A DNA stretch of 64,000 nucleotides. Origin: Imbricaverruca yamaguchii (lineage: Eukaryota; Arthropoda; Thecostraca; Neoverrucidae). The notes under the pieces are model-generated. The model had not been told where the DNA came from. It made no database searches and was given only the letters and a program-made list of their open reading frames with translations. Position 1 is the first letter of the stretch; every line of letters begins with the position of its first letter. The translations under genes and the position numbers were made by a program. The DNA lies in NCBI GenBank assembly GCA_034440575.1, contig JAOTOL010001564.1, forward strand, positions 434,001 through 498,000, written 5' to 3'. Positions 33,371 through 64,000 of the stretch are shown here, piece after piece.

Positions 33371-34257
33371 TACATCTGACTCAGAGCGAAGAGAAGACAA
33401 TACGAAACTCTACGAAACTCGCGAAATTTTCGCGATCTCAAACGACGCGTGACGGTCGGGCTGGGTCAAACAGAGTCTTTCAGATGAAATGTATATCATA
33501 GGCTTCGAAGTATATTTGCTCGCGCTTAGCCCTCGCTTCTAACCGTATGATTTGCAAAAGATGCCTCATGAGCTATCCCATCGGTGGCACGCTGACTCGC
33601 GCCGTTTTCCCACGGTCGCAAAAAAGGTTGGGAGGGTGTTGCATCAGCTAGGAACCCTGCCCTCCCTCCCCTTCCTCCCCTCTCTTGCACCGTGGAATAC
33701 GAAGTGAACACATTTTGTGCTGAGGTGACACACAAGTCGGCCATCGGTGCTAAGGAGGTCTATGTGGACAACATCGAAGGAAACATCACAAAAGAATAGT
33801 AAAAAACAAATTCATGTTTGGGTTTGTGCTCATTTTGTATTAATGTTTACTGCATATATTACAAACACCCGAACCATGAAAAGAGTCGAAGGTTACGTGG
33901 GTCATCAATACCTTTTCTATCTCAGACACAGTGTACATGTTGTATTAAATGTTAATTGCATGTTGACTTACTTTTAGTGCAGTCATAGCCAATAACAGTT
34001 GCGAAGATAAAACACTGCTAAGAAGTCTACAAGCCTTCATCATAATAGTGCGCGGTAACTTCAAGCTCGATTACACACTTGCTATGTGTGACTTATTACA
34101 CAAGGTGCTAACGAAATGTGCATAATGTGTTCCGTAGGAGCTTGATTGCATTCAAGGGGTGTTCTGCACTACAGACGGAATTTCCAGCGGATCACTCAGT
34201 AGACTCATCTTGTTCCGTCACCATCTCATCAGCCTTTTCTGAACCAGATCATTGCGC
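33371..34257. other. 3' flank of the acidic-protein gene
   Basis: Contains no coding evidence. No canonical AATAAA on the minus strand was found close to the stop codon at 34258, so the transcript end is undefined. Confidence 0.5.
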
Positions 34258-53457
<19,200 letters not shown>

Positions 53458-55536
53458 GCCCGCCGGGTCCGGTCATTCTGGCCGACCGTGCCCTGACCGA
53501 CTGGCGGCCGGGCCCGGCCCACCCATGACCAGCGACGAGACGCAACCCATTGATTCATCAATATTTAATCAATCTCAGTCTGGCCGCCGCCGGCCGTCTG
53601 ATGGAGCCGCGCGTTCAGCCAGACGGGAATTTAATTACGGCCGAGTCGACGTGGTCCCAGCTACAGACGGTGCGACGCTTCCCGGTTGTTCTGGCAGTTG
53701 TGTGACTCAGAAGCGCTTGAGGAAGTGAGTGGAATGTAGATCGCAGAGCTACCGTGGCTGATCTGAGCTACCGTACTTCCCTCGGGACGCACGTTGTGTT
53801 GAATGTAATGCATAGTGTCTTCAGTGAGCACGGTGCAAGGAGACACTGACGTAGCTGAGCGGCTGAGAGCAGGACAGACTACAGGGTCTCCGTACTGTAG
53901 CCACAGACACCATGCCGATATCGGCAGGGGATGGCAGTGGCCCAGGCGACATCTCGTGCCATCAATATATCAGTACATTGTGTTTGGAGTTGCGCTGCAA
54001 AGCCCTCTTTGAAGAAAGTAATGCGAATGTTTTCAGCATGATGTGTTAACAACAGCAAGCAACGATTGGAACTTATACAACGGCACTCATTCGCAGTGTA
54101 GAAATTAGGAAGTCGAACCTAAACGATATGCTCAATCGAGGATGCTTTCTTTATTTGGCCCGGGCTTCGCCGTCGCTCGCAACGATGTTGGTACATTGCC
54201 GACATTACTATGTAAAACACAATGTTGTGCCATCAACATTTGACAAAGCCACACCGGGTTGATATTCACGTTACTACCGTTTGCCAGATTAAGAACCCCG
54301 CTTTTCCTGCAGCACCGGCAGCTGGAAGTGCCACGTGGTGTCGCCACTCTGCCCCGCTAGGTTGTGACGAGGAAATCGGAAACATGATAAACCAAAGATC
54401 ATGACCGTCATGTCGTACGTCGCGCACAGTGATGTCACGACTGCCGCCTCCCAATATGTTTTCCCATCTGATGTTGATACGTATGTTATGTAGCTAATGT
54501 AGATGAAGACGTACGGTCGTAAAATGCATAACTGATCTCTGCGTCCGCTCAGGAGCCAAGTGATACTATTTTCCTTGTTGGACACGCCGGATGGGTACCT
54601 TGAAGTACAACCGATATCCTAACACTTGTTTGCAACCACTACCATGTTAATTGACCGGCTGGGCTTTTGATTATTTGTAAATCAGTACGACGTGACAGGA
54701 AGTGATTTATAAGGTGCGTACGCACTGCCGCATACGATCCCATCAAGTTATCAAGGGAGAAATCTCGCTTTAACGTTCCGCCATGCGAACAATCATGGCT
54801 TCAACGACTGCGTGGTGGAAGGGGAATGTCTGAATAAACAGATCATAATTCTGAAAGTCAATGCGTTGGCATTCGACATGATGCCATAAACAACGGGTAA
54901 TGCTCAATGAATGCAAAAATGTGTCGAAAAAAAACGACTGTGAAAAACTGAAAATCAAGCAATGAAGCACAAACTGAAAATCAAGCACCGACGGAGAGAA
55001 TGTAGTTCTGGAAGGATACATTGCTAGCTGGTAGGAGACACCACATAATTGTGTTTGGTTCATTATATACCGCATTGACTGGGAAAGGGGTGCTTGTTAT
55101 TTGGATCAGTTTGTGGGAAACCATGCACGCATTCCATGGCTACCTTCCTACATAGTAAGTCTGTAAGTTACATTGCTACCCTTCTACATTTGAACACCAT
55201 CTAGGTTGTTATCGGCGCTCTAAGCAGTCAACGGCACTCTTCAAACCGTTCACTCTTCCAAAGAACTGAGATGTGCGCTAAATCGGGTGATGTTTTGCCT
55301 TATAATCTGAGCGTGTAAGTCCCAGATTGCTCGGTAGGTGGGCCAATCCTGTACAGCATTCATTGCGCCTGAAAACGCAACCTGAAGTAAAATCAGATGT
55401 ATCGCCGATCGTGGGCTGTGGCCAAGGATGGTGCAGTGCAGTGTCAGCAAAGCGAAGGCACGGAAAAAAACATATTAATGCTCATTATCCTGCACAATAA
55501 ACCTAACGACGTCGTAAGCAGTCGGCGCCCGGCTGC
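53458..55536. other. Upstream flank of the acidic-protein gene
   Basis: After the GC-rich block (to about 53720), AT-rich intergenic DNA with no supported gene. Confidence 0.5.
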
Positions 55537-56028
55537 GGAGGACTCAGTCGGCACACCGCATCGCCACACCATGGGATGCCACTCCACCGGGCCGCCACGT
55601 CACGGCGCGGACGCCAACGGAGGACTCAGTCGGCACACCGCATCGCCACACCATGGGATGCCGCTCCACCGGGCCGCCACGTCACGGCGCGGACGCCAAC
55701 GGAGGACTCAGTCGGCACACCGCATCGCCACACCATGGGATGCCGCTCCACCGGGCCGCCACGTCACGGCGCGGACCCCAACGAAGGACTCAGTCGGCAC
55801 ACCGCATCGCCACACCATGGGATGCCACTCCACCGGGCCGCCACGTCACGGCGCGGACGCCGACGAAGGACTCAGTCGGCACACCGCATCGCCACACCAT
55901 GGGATGCCGCTCCACCGGGCCGCCACGTCACGGCGCGGACGCCAACGGAGGACTCAGTCGGCACACCACATCGCCACACCATGGGATGCCACTCCACCGG
56001 GCCGCCACGTCACGGCTCGGACACCAAC
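55537..56028. repeat. 82-bp minisatellite, six copies, open in all plus frames
   Basis: Units start at 55537, 55619, 55701, 55783, 55865 and 55947, each beginning GGAGGACTCAGTCGGCACAC or a close variant. Copies are over 90% alike. 82 is one more than a multiple of 3, so each frame cycles through all three translations of the unit, and none has a stop. This yields three overlapping plus-strand ORFs (164-243 codons) that are array artefacts. Confidence 0.96.
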
Positions 56029-56203
56029 GAAGTCTTTACGACAGCCGGCCAGGGGCCGATCCGTCGACTTTGCACCCCTGTTGTCACAATATTTGCAGAC
56101 GGATTTCAAAACTTCGTATTGTCTGTGATGCCCTATTCAATTTGTGACAACGTCGCGGGATTTCATTACAGTATCGCTGCGATGTGATGAGATAGCGAGA
56201 ATG

Positions 56204-56232
56204 GGGTGTGTGGGTGGATCCTCCACACACCC
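56204..56232. repeat. Small perfect hairpin
   Basis: GGGTGTGTGG, a nine-base loop, and CCACACACCC form a 10-bp stem. It is followed by GC-rich sequence, not a T run, so no terminator function is implied. Confidence 0.8.
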
Positions 56233-56340
56233 TGCGCCCCTACGGTGCATGAGGCATCTGGTAGGCAACAAAGCTGCAATGAAATTGAGTGTGATGAATC
56301 GCGTGGATTGAGTGTGTGACAAGCAAAGGCCTTGGTCCGC

Positions 56341-57187
56341 TTAACCTGCGCCGTCTTTCCGGTCAAATCCTCACACCCCGTCTCGGGGGGGGGGGACGGT
56401 TGAAGACCCACCTCTAAAATCCAAACTAAGCATCGCACGAAGACGAAACAGATGTCATCGGAAAGCGCTCGACAAGTAGGGTCCGGGTCCAGCCCCCAAA
56501 ACAATTTCCCTCAAGAGTAATGTCACCAGTGGAGCTAGATTTGCAAGACTTTTCACGAATTACATTATGTTTTTTTTGGCTCTGGAGAGTCCATTTCGGG
56601 GTATATATGAAAACAGTTTTTATTGGGAATGGGAAAAGGACAGCGGAATCGACCAGGGGTCTAATTTTTGGCACCCCAAAATATACATTTTATTTTTGAA
56701 ATTTCAAAATTTTGAGTTTCAAGTTTTCTTTAATTTTCCTTTTCCAATGGGTAGAGCAGACCGAGAAACGTTATTGGAAGTCAATTTGCGCAAGTAAAAA
56801 ATGCTTACTTTAGCCAGAATCCTCTATTTGAACTGCAATTTGGAAAATACGCAAACTTTATATGTAGTCAAAAACAAACAAACAAAATATACTTGTATGT
56901 TTTGTTGCATCCCTAAAGATAAGCGAACGCTGAGAGTTTCATTAAGATATCTGTATCTATTAAAGCGTGACGACTGGTTGAACTTTTTTGGAGGTGACCT
57001 CACTTGACCTTGACTAACTCGTTGACCCTAGATGACCTGACATCAAAATTTTGAAACATCGTGTCAAATTGATGTGGCAAAAGGTATGCCAAATTTGGGC
57101 GCGCTACCACGAGCCGTTCGTCCACTATCCGCGAAACACGTGAGGGGGCGGTTGAAGACCCTCCCCAGAGACCACGCACGCTGTTAA
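56341..57187. mobile_element. TTAA MITE, family A copy 2
   Basis: Same orientation and organisation as 46661-47496: TTAACCTGCGCCGTC start, TGTCATCGGAAAGCGCTCGA block, GGGGGCGGTTGAAGACCC near the right end and a bordering TTAA at 57184. The extreme right end has diverged. A G-homopolymer near 56387 replaces the shorter run in copy 1. Confidence 0.8.
56995..57010. promoter_or_regulatory. DR4-type nuclear-receptor-like motif in MITE copy 2
   Basis: TGACCT CACT TGACCT, identical to the motif at 47302-47317. Confidence 0.45.
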
Positions 57188-57302
57188 CCACGCACGCTGC
57201 CTAACCTTGGCTTGCCGAGTGCTGCGGCTGTGCATAACGTGCACGCTGCCACCTGACGAACTAGTGCTGGCGGTTCAATTCGTCACTTAATTCACACCAT
57301 GG

Positions 57303-57490
57303 CGGCCGCGGTAGCTTAGTTGGTTATTCATCAGACTATTTATCGCAATATTATGGGTTCGAATCTCATAACCGACCGCATTTACCGAGTCCACTCGCGA
57401 CCAATAGGTGTGAGAGGTTGACGATGATGCTGTATGGCCTAGCGGTTGAATACGTCGTAAAATAACCCAAGGTTCTTCTTCTTCTTCTCC
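57303..57490 (+). mobile_element. tRNA-derived SINE
   Basis: A box GTAGCTTAGTTGGTTA and B box GGGTTCGAATCTC in the tRNA-like head, then ACCGAGTCCAC, and a tail CGTAAAATAACCC followed by (TTC)n. It shares body and tail with the SINE at 20531-20700. Confidence 0.75.
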
Positions 57491-58801
57491 TACATCACAC
57501 CATTCAGCAATTTGCTTTCATATCAAGCGGAACTGGACTTGTCAGGACGGTACCAAGAACCTGTACGAAAGTGCTTTATCCTAACAGCGCTCCATCTGCG
57601 CCTGGCAGAGCTGGTGACTCCAGCGCTCCAGCACAACCACTACTGGACACACTCTGAGACGCTGCTTCAATTGGAATGTTGTCTAACCAGGGCATGGCAA
57701 CTCGAGAGGCGGCGATGTCTACAGTGCTGCAATGTCGTCTCAGGGGCGAGTCCGCCCCTTCCGTCTCTCCGCCGTTCAGAGGGAACCAGCCATCAACACA
57801 ACGTTCATTGACTGGGAGCATGAGACGAGCTTCCAGCCTACGATAACCCTCACCGTGCCAGACGATCACATCAGAGGCATCGTCTATACTCCTTTCAGAC
57901 ATTCCAGCGTGCCCCGTGCACACACAGGCTGTTGAGAGGCGAGAGGTTCAGCTGGTCACCGGAACGTCTTAGAAGGTGATCGACGTGGAGGCCAGGGGTG
58001 GCCACGTAGGTGTGACCCTACGGCACAGGAGTAGTTTTCCGAGTCCCTTCCGCAAGGGTAATATATTGGCTGGCCGTGCATCAGACCTTGCTCCTGATGA
58101 TGTTGACAACTAGAGCCAAACTTGCGACGTGTCTAGTTGTTGTACAATGCCAACTCTCCGTGCTACAGTGTTTAGTTCTAATAGTGCGGAATGGAAGTTA
58201 ACACCGTTCATAATCATGAGTTGTACTATTGGGTAGCCATGCTGCAAATAGGAATCGAATGGTGTAGCCATGTGTAATTTACTTCAGTTTCCGCTACTGA
58301 CATCTAGTGTGGGTAGCTGTGGTGAACTAGGGCGGTTGGGCACGTTAACGCAAAGCCAAGCATAGAAACACACAAAATAAAACTATTCCTCCGTTCAAGT
58401 TAGTAATTTGCGTTGTCATTTGTGTTGCCACTCAACGTAGGGTGATGCACTTTCTGTCTGGTAGTACTTCCGTAAATACTTTCTTCTAACGGAGGAACTA
58501 CACGGATAATGTATCAAGCAACTATGTTCTGTAACTTGTAAACATAGTTCTGAAGACGCTTGTATTTTGAGAACGCTTGGCGGTGTCTTGCTTTGAGCTA
58601 TTCTTTATAACTTAAAAAAGTTTCATAGCGAAATCAAGTCATGAGTCTGAATCATGTTTCGTGTGAGCATTTGACTCCGGAGAAGTTTAAGAGTCGTTGG
58701 AGGTAATTTTTTGTTACTTTATAACTATTATTGACCCATTGAAAATGATCTGAAGTCATCGGCGCTGGTTAATTCTGTTCATTGCATACCGAAAGTCCTC
58801 T
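57491..58801. other. No supported gene; coding-like patch
   Basis: 57550-57930 is GC-richer and open on both strands (99 codons plus, 115 codons minus) but shows no family motif or splice pair. It could be an exon or repeat relic. The remainder is AT-rich. Confidence 0.4.
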
Positions 58802-60149
58802 TTAACACGCGCACTGGAGGGGGGGGGGGCGAAATCCGCCCACCCCTCCGGTTTTTCGCAGATAACTCCAGATTTTACCGGCCAATATGCACTATTATTT
58901 GTGTACCTGCTAATAAATGAACGGCGCGTTTTTTAAAGTAAGAAAAACGAAAATCGACCGACAATTTTTTTAGTTAGAGGTCGGTAAAGTAAAACCAAAT
59001 TATCAGCGCCAGTCTACAAATATCGGCGCTGATGTGAGTCCCGTATATTGGCAAAAAGGAAGTGTTCTTGGTAACACTAGCGACTTCTTTGATGTATATT
59101 GTTATGCTACATTATTTCAAAGTCATGTCAGGTCACCGTGGTCAAGTCAGGTTAAGTTCATGACAAGCTAATACACACCCTGGAGGGGTGGAGGGCAAAA
59201 TCCGCCCACCCCTCCGATTTTTCGTACACAACTCCATATTGTACCGGCCAATATAAGCAATGTTTTCCGTACCTACTTAGAAATGACCGGCACATTCTTT
59301 AAAGCAAGATAAATGAAAATCGGCCGACACATTTGTAAGTTATGTGCCGTTAAAGTTTTTTCTTTAATTGCACGGCCAGACCACAAAAATCGGCGCTGAT
59401 GTGCTTCTCGTATATTGGCAAAAGGGAAGTGTTCTTGGCAGAACTAGCGACTTGTTTGATACATATTGTTATGCTATATAATTTAAGAGTCATGTTAGGT
59501 CGCCGAGGTCATCGTGACAGGCTAATGGAACCAAACTTGGTCAACTGGAATGTTGTCACAAATGGAAATGACAGACATGCGATTGATGTCACTTTGCACG
59601 TTACTCCCTACACATCCGGAAATCTACTGTTTGTCATTGTATGCCTAAGCGTTTCTATACTTTATTCATGTATTTCACTCCTTTCTTTGCGAAACCGATT
59701 GTTCGAGCCGCCCAAAGGAGCAGTCAGGTGGGCAGCCCGTTTCCGGTAACTGGACCATGTCATGACCTGATAAAGTGCTCCTATATAGGTGACCTGAGGT
59801 CAAATGGCGGATCTGGCATATGCATTGTATCATTAGTAATATCCAAAACATCATTAATGACAATTCTGGAGCATTTAAATATAATCACAGCGATCCATAA
59901 CAATGACAAGCCAAGCCACGCAAAACCAGAACATTTTGCTATTTTGACCTCATTTGACCTTGAAAACATTGTCCTAAGGTCAATAACTTTGCACACAATA
60001 AAGTTAGCTATCGAGCCCATCCACCCTGTAAATTATGTTGCTCTAGCCTTAATGGGAGCCGAGGTCTTAGAGGGGGGGGGGGGGCGGAATCCGCCCCCTC
60101 CCCCCTCCAGTGCGCGTAAGTTTCAGAGGCCCTCCAGGGCGCGTGTTAA
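58802..60149. mobile_element. TTAA element, family B, with internal tandem duplication
   Basis: Bounded by TTAACACGCGCACTGGAGGG on the left and CCCTCCAGGGCGCGTGTTAA on the right (reverse complement TTAACACGCGCCCTGGAGGG), flanked by TTAA on both sides. The 1348-bp element is likely another non-autonomous piggyBac-type family. Its left part is duplicated with a period near 366 bp (58802-59168 and 59169-about 59525), and the second copy starts with a diverged end sequence (TAATACACACCCTGGAGGGG). A 178-codon ORF (59641-60177) runs across the right end and is not transposase-like. Confidence 0.78.
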
Positions 60150-63100
60150 TGCTCGTTTGTTGCCTTACAACTACTAATGCACTCAGTATTGTGCAAACAT
60201 GGCATTGCGTGCTTCCAAGGATGGAAGGATCATAGCTCGGTGCCGTGACATGACCTGGGTTCATTTCCTTCTTCGAAAGACGCACAATTGATGCATCAAC
60301 AGCCATGTCAATTTATAGCGCGATACCTAACGCCGTTTTCTCGTAGTCCCGGAAAATATGTGAGAGGGAGAAATTACTCCGACGTGAGAGCACATTCAAC
60401 GGAATCTTTAGCTCACCGGCTGATTGCGCTTGCAGCAGCACACAAGGCGTAAAACTGTCTTGCTGCTAACCAAGACATGTAGAATGTGCTTTTCAATGTA
60501 CAGTTATCGATTCAGGTAATACTCTTCTACATTTATAAATAGATGGCAGGACGTCCGACCCACCAAACTATAAATAGATACGAGGCCTCAAATTGTCATT
60601 GTTTAATTCGCGTTTGATATGTGTGTTTCTAGGGGGTTTCGCGCATGATCCGTTATAATGTCACCCATACTTCATAAAGTTCAGAAAAAAACGTTTTTCG
60701 ATGATATATCTACTGTGCAGCATTGGGAGCAATGGTCTTGTAGCATTGGCACAGGCCAAAGTGTACCTTCGAATGCCATGGACAAATGTGTCAAAGTGGT
60801 ACGGGTGAGCAATGTTTCGAGATCGTTCTTGAGCGATTAAACCGTCATCCATGTCACCCGAGTTTGTCAATGCTCGTATGACATGTTTCCTGCATGTATT
60901 CATAAGGCTACTAAATGCACTCATCGGTTGAAATGGAGTCGAAATTGTTGCTCACACAATTCGACAACATGGTATCGTCTACTAGCTACAAATGAACGGC
61001 AAATATGGTTGGAACAAAACTGAAGCTAACCAGGAAAAAAAATCGCATCGCTTGTTTTATTCCAGCTGAAATTCGCCAGTATGAGCGCCAATATAGCATA
61101 TTCTTCAACGCATCTTTATGTGAACGTTCCTTGCACACGTTCATATAAAACTTGTAATATATGTATATAAGTATATATATTCATATATATGTGTATATAT
61201 GCATATATATAATGCATTTATATATATAAATATAAATATAATATAAAAAGCAGTATTGTGCACGGTTGATGGCACTGCCGTGACCTGTCACCCCGAGGCG
61301 GCACATGTGCTGAGGCTCCCGGCGTGGCGAGACTAACGTGACGGGTCCGAGCGACAACGCACCCTTTGATGCCGCCGCTCCACTTAGACGGCGCCCGTGA
61401 CGCCGGCGCCGGTCGGCAGCCTCAGCAGCACGCCACCACTTGAGTGTCACTGGTGCGCCGCTGGCGGTCCGTCCGACACTGCTTGGACTGTGCCGCCGCC
61501 CTGCCGGCCGGCCACCACCTCCTGGCCACAGCTGGCAGTTGCGCCACTTGCCGACATGGTAGGTGACCGCTGCAAACGCCCGTCGGACTCCGGACGAGAT
61601 TGTTGCTGAGTTCGCAGGTGTTCAGATGGTTGATGGAGGTGTTTGTTAGATTGCTGGATATGGAGTAGTGTGCTCTTGGCTGCAGATGATGGCAGTTGAA
61701 ATGGCGTCAATGCACTGGTCATAAGTCGTGTGACAAACGAGCTGAATGGGAACCTGCATGGGTTGGTGAAGCGTTGTGGTCATAAGGTTGCACTCGCGTG
61801 TCGCGGTGTCACTATTATCGTGGCTAGTCTTTCAATTGTGGACTTTAAAGTGTTATTTATCTGTCCTCATCGTCATTTATTTGAGTATTGCTTCGACAGC
61901 AGCTCTGCCCTCGTCTGTCGTTCACGTCGAATAGGAGCTTTTAGCAATCTCCAGGTGTAAAAAGTACCACTAATGCGGGGAATGATGCCTCAAAAGCTAC
62001 GCACCTTAACGAGTATCAGTGATGTTCGCTGTCAAATAAACTGCACTTGCTGAACTATAATTTCTTGGTACCATGTTTTTGCTCCGGTGTATGTCATGTC
62101 CGATCAATGATAGACTAGTTGGATTTCTTCCTTTCAGTATAATTTAAGCTGGTTGAGAAGAAGTCGCGGAAAAAACTGCGGCTTCGCCCCTTGCAAGGTA
62201 GACCGGAAAGAGCAAACCGAAAAGGAAGTAATACATGGGCCAAGGCGGGAGCAGATCTGCGATATAACACAAGTTGGAGGTGAGAATTAACACCTAATTA
62301 TATGTCTTCATTAACACGAAAAATACTAAGAGGTCAGCTGGTGAATGATGCCGTTCTTTACTGTTTGATTCCGTAATACATTTAAAGTACTGACGCAAAA
62401 ATGCACAAAACCTCCATGTTTAGTCAATTTGCCACACCTAGCATATCTTCACGGTCTGACTGTTATATTATTGGTGTATGACATATTTTATGGAGGACTC
62501 TTCGTGATTGAAGTACATATAGATTAAGGAGGATATTTTGTATTATTATCTGGATTATTATGGTATTAACTAAACTCGTATCAACACTAGTTGCTTCATC
62601 CATTTCCTGGTACTTTAGTACCCGCAATGCTGCCTGTTTGGTCCCTCAGCCACTATTCGACCTCAACGTAGGTGACTGCAGTTTGGTTCCTGGATTCAAC
62701 TCCATCACTGCACACATCGAAATGTGGACGAATTTTCAAACTGTTCAGCCTTGTACCGCCAACCACCGCCTTTGAGTGATACTCTGTTGGAAAAGTTGGC
62801 TGACTAATCTAGGTAGGTTTGCTCCATACCCTGCCGTCATTAAAGAAGAGCGTCCTCAGACTTCAATCGCGGCGCATCGCACGCTGTGTGCGATGTCTTC
62901 ACATTTGCAGCACTTCTCGCGTGGTGGATCCATATGATGACATATGATATATAATATAATCCATATGATGACTCCGTATGGCATCCACGATTTGCCACAC
63001 TCGTTGCCATCTGATGCTTCTGCATTTGGACATCCGACATCGCAATTTGGACAGTGAAGGCGGCTCTGATAGCCGATCAGAGCCGTGCCAAGCCGATTGC

Positions 63101-63678
63101 CGCGTGTCGCAAGTCCGCAAGTTCGCCCTTCTGGCGACTGCTCGCATAGTCACGCGAACGGCCGGGCCCGTCTGGCTGCAAGAACCGAGACCCCAGCTGG
63201 CCGGCGTCATCGCTGAATGCGGTCATTACCCGATGTTGACGGCGTCTTCACACGTCATTATCGGCGCCCTCGGCGGACCGCCGCTCATTGCCGCCCGTCG
63301 GCCAACGACGGCCCGTCACGCGGGGCGACCACGTACCGGCGCCAGTCGGCCCGTCGACACCGACGCCGACGAACCCGGCGCGGCCACGGCCCGCGGAACA
63401 AAACAAACGCGATTGAGGCAAGGCGAGCGCCCGTTGTGCCGACACTGACTGGCACGGCCCATTCAGTCGGACCGTACTCCAGTGACTAATCTTCCACAGT
63501 GGATCACCAAGGGACAGAAGCGGCACGAAACATCTTCGTGTTCCGATACATATTTTCTTGGTTGATCTAAGGAGGTGAGGCTATGCTCCTGACATTATTC
63601 CTGGGGGCTTTAGTCATGAAATCACAGGAACTTGAATCGATTTGGGTCACAAAAAGAAGAATATATTCCGCACAAGTC
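60150..63678. other. No firmly supported gene; two GC-rich blocks
   Basis: 61260-61620 and 63060-63480 are GC- and CpG-rich and open in several frames (a 156-codon plus ORF at 62978-63448) with no recognised motif. The first ends near a donor-like GACATG|GTAGGT at about 61560. Both could be promoters or exons. An impure TA-rich microsatellite lies at 61155-61245. Confidence 0.4.
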
Positions 63679-64000
63679 TTAACCCGTCCCGTCTCGGGGG
63701 TCTTCAACCGCCCCCTCAGGTTTTTCGCAGATAGTGGACGAACGGCGCGGAGCAGCGCGCCCAAATTTGGCATACCTTTTCCCACATCAATTTGGCATGC
63801 TGTTTCAAAATTTCGAAGTCAGGTCATCTAGGATCAAGGAGTTAGTCAAGTTCAAGTGAGATCACCTCCAACAAGCTTAACCGGTCGTCACACTTTAAAG
63901 GATACAGATATTTTAATGAAATTTCAGCATTTGCTTATCCTTAGGGATGCAACAGAACGTACAAGTGGAATTCTTCATTTTTCTTTTTTCACTACATACA
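63679..64000. mobile_element. TTAA MITE, family A copy 3, inverted and cut by the window end
   Basis: TTAACCCGTCCCGTCTCGGG, then the reverse complement of the right part of copies 1 and 2, including CAACCGCCCCCTCAGG. The DR4 motif is degenerate here (near 63850-63875). Orientation is opposite to the other two copies. Confidence 0.85.

Noticed and set aside
56204..56232. Rho-independent terminator
   Set aside because: A hairpin without a T run, in a eukaryotic intergenic region.
59641..60177. 178-codon ORF in the family B element as a transposase
   Set aside because: No DDD/DDE-type motifs, and it runs through the terminal repeat past the element end.
62978..63448. 156-codon plus ORF as a gene
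   Set aside because: GC-rich composition opens several frames on both strands at once; no domain, splice site or codon signal singles out this frame.

Overview
This is a window of an animal nuclear genome, almost certainly an invertebrate and perhaps an arthropod such as a crustacean (the finer placement is a guess). The evidence is short GC-rich exons with GT-AG borders in AT-rich, repeat-dense introns, tRNA-derived SINEs, a CR1/jockey-type LINE, a mariner element, TTAA-flanked MITEs and many micro- and minisatellites. There is no operon structure and no rRNA or genuine tRNA gene.

Two spliced genes can be assembled by hand. On the plus strand, 11904-25960, eleven exons join in phase into a 538-residue SLC22-type organic ion transporter of the major facilitator superfamily. 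On the minus strand, 53457-34258, six exons join in phase into a 457-residue protein with a helical N-terminal half and a very acidic C-terminal half; I do not recognise its family. A possible third minus-strand gene is represented by two phase-compatible exons at 4136-3277. Isolated exon-like blocks lie near 7018-7155, 30390-30505 and 33200-33370.

Layout: 1-1922 is a long inverted-repeat (foldback-type) element. 1923-11903 is mostly intergenic, with AT/AC microsatellites, a minus-strand SINE and a CCG tract. 11904-25960 is the SLC22 gene. Its first intron is almost entirely two minisatellites, and its ninth intron carries a decayed LINE inserted into a 16-bp minisatellite. 25961-34257 is intergenic with a 27-bp minisatellite, a LINE relic and AT tracts. 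34258-53457 is the acidic-protein gene; its introns hold a 1-kb CT tract (intron 5), a dead mariner (intron 4), a TTAA MITE (intron 2) and a tandem array at the exon 2 splice donor. 53458-64000 is intergenic with an 82-bp minisatellite, a SINE, two more copies of the TTAA MITE and a second, unrelated TTAA element.

The most unusual pattern is that several tandem arrays are built from splice junctions. SLC22 intron 1 begins in about 46 copies of a 24-bp unit carrying its 5' splice site and ends in about nine copies of a 59-bp unit carrying its 3' splice site. The unrelated minus-strand gene has an array of about 85-bp units carrying the exon 2 donor. The SLC22 exon 10 acceptor is also preceded by a short minisatellite. 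All gene models are hand predictions from splice sites, phase and, for SLC22, family motifs; no alignment or transcript data were available.
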